DNA of 7,755 bases, taken from positions 1 to 7,755 of the forward strand of contig DASVDW010000037.1 of assembly GCA_036380925.1 (NCBI GenBank). The letters run 5' to 3'. Shown here piece by piece: positions 6,611-7,755 of the stretch. Positions within the stretch are counted from its first letter, which is position 1, and each line of letters opens with the position of its first letter. The DNA comes from JAICLV01 sp036380925 (lineage in GTDB: Bacteria > Actinomycetota > Actinomycetes > Acidothermales > Acidothermaceae). Both the position numbers and the translations under genes were made by a program. The notes below the pieces were generated by a model. The model was not told the DNA's origin. It searched no databases and was given only the letters and a program-made list of their open reading frames with translations.

Positions 6611-6634
6611 CCGCCGCGGGGCCGACCGCGGCGG
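6611..6634 (+). terminator. GC hairpin directly after gltX
   Basis: A perfect 9-bp inverted repeat, CCGCCGCGG (6611-6619) and CCGCGGCGG (6626-6634), with loop GGCCGA starts at the base after the gltX stop. No run of T follows (CCGCTGCTTTGG), so it is a terminator of the T-poor kind proposed for GC-rich bacteria, or an mRNA 3'-end stabiliser. Confidence 0.55.
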
Positions 6635-6642
6635 CCGCTGCT

Positions 6643-6672
6643 TTGGCCGCCATCGGAGGCGTCGGATACACT
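6643..6672 (+). promoter_or_regulatory. Promoter of the tRNA-Gln/tRNA-Glu unit
   Basis: TTGGCC (6643-6648) and TACACT (6667-6672) are separated by 18 bases and resemble -35 and -10 elements. Transcription would start near 6679, about 27 bases before mature tRNA-Gln. It lies downstream of the gltX hairpin, so the tRNAs probably have their own promoter. Confidence 0.5.
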
Positions 6673-6705
6673 CGACCAGCGGTCGGAAGCACCTGTCCGA
6701 TCCGG

Positions 6706-6780
6706 TGGGGTATGGGGTAATTGGCAGCCCGGCTGATTCTGGTTCAGCTAGTCTAGGTTCGAGTCCTGGTACCCCAGCCA
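6706..6780 (+). tRNA. tRNA-Gln (anticodon CUG), CCA encoded
   Basis: Full cloverleaf. Acceptor TGGGGTA (6706-6712) pairs with TACCCCA (6770-6776); the D arm is GGG/CCC. The anticodon arm is GCTGA-TTCTGGT-TCAGC, with CTG at positions 34-36 reading CAG codons. The T arm is CTAGG-TTCGAGT-CCTGG. The discriminator is G (6777), followed by an encoded CCA (6778-6780). It is a predicted substrate of GluRS/GatCAB if this organism lacks GlnRS. Confidence 0.95.
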
Positions 6781-6799
6781 GACCGGTGAAGTTCCGGTC
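6781..6799 (+). other. Spacer hairpin between the two tRNAs
   Basis: GACCGG (6781-6786) pairs with CCGGTC (6794-6799) around a 7-base loop, immediately 3' of the tRNA-Gln CCA. In a joint precursor it could mark a processing site; it has no T-tract. A separate 10-base perfect palindrome, CAGGCGCCTG (6804-6813), lies just downstream. The 56-base spacer shows nothing else. Confidence 0.35.
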
Positions 6800-6836
6800 G
6801 CAGCAGGCGCCTGTCGGTCACGGCGGCGTCGCGTAC

Positions 6837-6909
6837 GGCCCCGTTGTCTAGCGGCCTAGGACGCCGCCCTCTCAAGGCGGTAGCGCCGGTTCGAATCCGG
6901 TCGGGGCTA
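6837..6909 (+). tRNA. tRNA-Glu (anticodon CUC)
   Basis: Full cloverleaf of 73 bases. Acceptor GGCCCCG (6837-6843) pairs with CGGGGCT (6902-6908), with a G-U closing pair. The D arm is GTC/GAC. The anticodon stem is CCGCC/GGCGG around CTCTCAA, giving anticodon CTC for GAG codons. The T arm is CCGGT-TCGAATC with its matching 3' strand; the discriminator is A. CCA is not encoded (CAA follows), unlike the neighbouring tRNA-Gln. Confidence 0.95.
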
Positions 6910-6919
6910 CAACGATCAA

Positions 6920-6934
6920 CAGGTCTGTGACCTG
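6920..6934 (+). repeat. Short hairpin CAGGTC-TGT-GACCTG
   Basis: A perfect 6-bp inverted repeat with a 3-base loop begins 10 bases after tRNA-Glu. It is probably a processing or termination structure of the tRNA transcript, or an operator; the function is not readable. Confidence 0.4.
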
Positions 6935-6939
6935 CACGA

Positions 6940-6969
6940 ATGCGGAAAGGCGCGGCTTCATTTCCGCAT
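6940..6969 (+). terminator. Hairpin downstream of tRNA-Glu, probable terminator
   Basis: ATGCGGAAA (6940-6948) and TTTCCGCAT (6961-6969) form a perfect 9-bp stem with a 12-base loop. CTTGATT follows rather than a true T-tract. Its position after the last tRNA and before the next gene suggests it ends the tRNA transcript. The remaining bases to 7036 hold no feature I can support. Confidence 0.5.
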
Positions 6970-7054
6970 CTTGATTCCGCGCTTGGGGGGCAGCCTGGGG
7001 CGCAATTCAATCCAGTGATCAAGGTGGCATGCGGCCAGGAGAAGTGGAGAGCTA

Positions 7055-7462
7055 GTGCCAGCCTGGGCCTGGACTGTGATCGGCGTCGTGGCTGGCCTGC
7101 TACTGCTGTGGCTCTTGCTTCTCGCGTTCCTTTGGAAGGCGCGTCCCGACGAGATGCGGCTGCGCGAGATGCTTCGGCTACTACCTGACGTGTTGCGCTT
7201 GTTGCGCAGGCTGGCCGGCGATAGCACGCTTCCCCGGGGTGTACGGGTTCGGTTGTGGCTGCTACTGGCCTACCTGGCGCTGCCAATCGACCTGGTGCCC
7301 GACTTCATACCGGTCCTCGGATATGCGGACGACGCGATTGTGGTGGCGCTCGTGTTGCATTCTGTGATCCGACGCGCAGGGCCCGACGCGATGGATCGGC
7401 ACTGGCCTGGCACACCCGAGGGACTGGCGGCGCTACGCAGGCTGGCGAGGCTCCCTGCCTAG
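7055..7462 (+). CDS. Small membrane protein with DUF1232 (YkvA-like) domain
   Basis: A 135-residue protein of unknown function. An N-terminal hydrophobic segment (about 7-27, WTVIGVVAGLLLLWLLLLAF) is likely a membrane anchor. A basic, leucine-rich amphipathic stretch (about 34-55) follows. The DUF1232 core has the hallmark PIDLVPDFIPVLGYADD (77-93), with a second hydrophobic run about 94-104. Family members are small membrane-associated proteins without an assigned reaction; I infer none. The start is GTG at 7055, with GGAGA (7046-7050) 4 bases away and AGGAGAAG (7037-7044) further up. It is transcribed in the same direction as the tRNAs and the radical SAM gene downstream, 89 bases away, and could share a transcript with the latter. 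Confidence 0.88.
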   Translation: MPAWAWTVIGVVAGLLLLWLLLLAFLWKARPDEMRLREMLRLLPDVLRLLRRLAGDSTLPRGVRVRLWLLLAYLALPIDLVPDFIPVLGYADDAIVVALVLHSVIRRAGPDAMDRHWPGTPEGLAALRRLARLPA

Positions 7463-7542
7463 TCTGCGGCCGGCGCGCCGCTCGTCTGCTCGCAAGTCGG
7501 GACCTTCGACCCTTCGGCTCGCGGCGCCGGGCCCGATTGCAT

Positions 7543-7547
7543 GAGGG
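7543..7547 (+). promoter_or_regulatory. Ribosome binding site of the radical SAM gene
   Basis: GAGGG ends 4 bases before the ATG at 7552 and supports that start. The 89-base gap from the DUF1232 gene (7463-7551) shows GC-rich self-complementary sequence but no clear promoter or T-tract terminator. Confidence 0.55.
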
Positions 7548-7551
7548 CGTC

Positions 7552-7755
7552 ATGGTTGAGCAAGGACGCCGCGCGCGGACGGTGCTGCGCGCCCCACGTC
7601 ACGACGTCGCGTCGCGACCGTTCATCGTCATCTGGGAGTGCACCCGAGCCTGCGCGCTGGCCTGCGTGCACTGCCGGGCCGAGGCGCAGCTACGGCGCCA
7701 ACCAGGCGAGCTGTCGACCGCGGAGGCGGCCGAGCTAGCCCGCCAGGTGGCGGCG
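7552..7755 (+). CDS. Radical SAM protein, N-terminal fragment (3' partial)
   Basis: An open frame from ATG 7552 to the right edge, 68 codons, no stop. About 22 basic residues are followed by RPFIVIWECTRACALACVHCRAEAQ. Cys34-x3-Cys38-x2-Cys41 is the radical SAM CxxxCxxC motif that binds the [4Fe-4S] cluster and S-adenosylmethionine. An additional Cys30 lies just before it. The WE(V/C)TRAC-LAC-HCRAEA form resembles the N-termini of radical SAM/SPASM enzymes that modify peptides or haem precursors (TIGR04053-like, AhbC/AhbD/NirJ-like). The auxiliary-cluster domain, if present, lies outside the window, so substrate and subfamily are undetermined. The Shine-Dalgarno sequence (7543-7547) supports the start. 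Confidence 0.85.
   Translation, partial: MVEQGRRARTVLRAPRHDVASRPFIVIWECTRACALACVHCRAEAQLRRQPGELSTAEAAELARQVAA

Noticed and set aside
5797..6720. Plus-strand open frame (307 codons) inside and beyond gltX
   Set aside because: Out-of-frame with GluRS, low-complexity Arg/Ala/Gly composition, and it runs into the tRNA-Gln gene.
6804..6813. Perfect palindrome CAGGCGCCTG as an operator
   Set aside because: A 10-base palindrome is not unexpected in GC-rich sequence and nothing else supports regulator binding here.
6885..6909. tRNA-Glu 3' end as an attachment site for an integrated element
   Set aside because: I found no repeat of the tRNA 3' end downstream in the window and no integrase or phage-like gene.
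6753..7286. Minus-strand open frame (177 codons) across both tRNAs and the DUF1232 gene
   Set aside because: Its C-terminal segments (GWGTRTRT, RIRTGATALRGRRPRPLDNGAV) are the familiar false translations of antisense tRNA genes.
7459..7671. Minus-strand open frame (70 codons) at the right end
   Set aside because: It lies opposite the radical SAM start and its intergenic region, with no domain or ribosome binding site.

Overview
The window comes from the chromosome of a high-GC actinobacterium. The evidence is GC-rich codon third positions, GTG starts, apparently leaderless promoters, and the neighbourhood ilvE / cimA / FAH-family gene / gltX / tRNA-Gln / tRNA-Glu, which is familiar from Actinobacteria. 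It reads as a housekeeping amino-acid and translation region. No insertion sequence, phage gene or CRISPR array is visible. I cannot name the genus from sequence alone.

Layout from left to right. The window opens inside ilvE (branched-chain aminotransferase, + strand, 5' end missing). A convergent short-chain dehydrogenase/reductase (SDR) gene follows on the - strand. A divergent intergenic region then leads to cimA (citramalate synthase, +). That region holds a complete attenuator-like leader: a probable leaderless eight-codon peptide M-L-T-A-S-I-I-T, a hairpin starting at its stop codon, and an intrinsic terminator with a T-tract about 45 bases before the cimA start. cimA ends one base from the end of a convergent phosphoribosyltransferase gene (-). 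Divergent from that gene is a fumarylacetoacetate-hydrolase-family gene (+), which overlaps gltX (glutamyl-tRNA synthetase, +) by an ATGA. After gltX come a GC-rich hairpin, a promoter, tRNA-Gln(CUG), tRNA-Glu(CUC) and two tandem hairpins. A small membrane protein with a DUF1232 (YkvA-like) domain follows, and finally the first 68 codons of a radical SAM protein that runs off the right edge.

How the genes fit together. cimA makes citramalate, the entry compound of the threonine-independent route to isoleucine, and IlvE performs the last transamination of that pathway. A leader peptide carrying Leu and two consecutive Ile codons just before a terminator fits end-product attenuation of cimA. 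gltX sits beside both tRNAs that a non-discriminating GluRS would charge. The most noteworthy item is the cimA leader. The antisense SDR gene between ilvE and cimA may explain why cimA carries its own regulated promoter.
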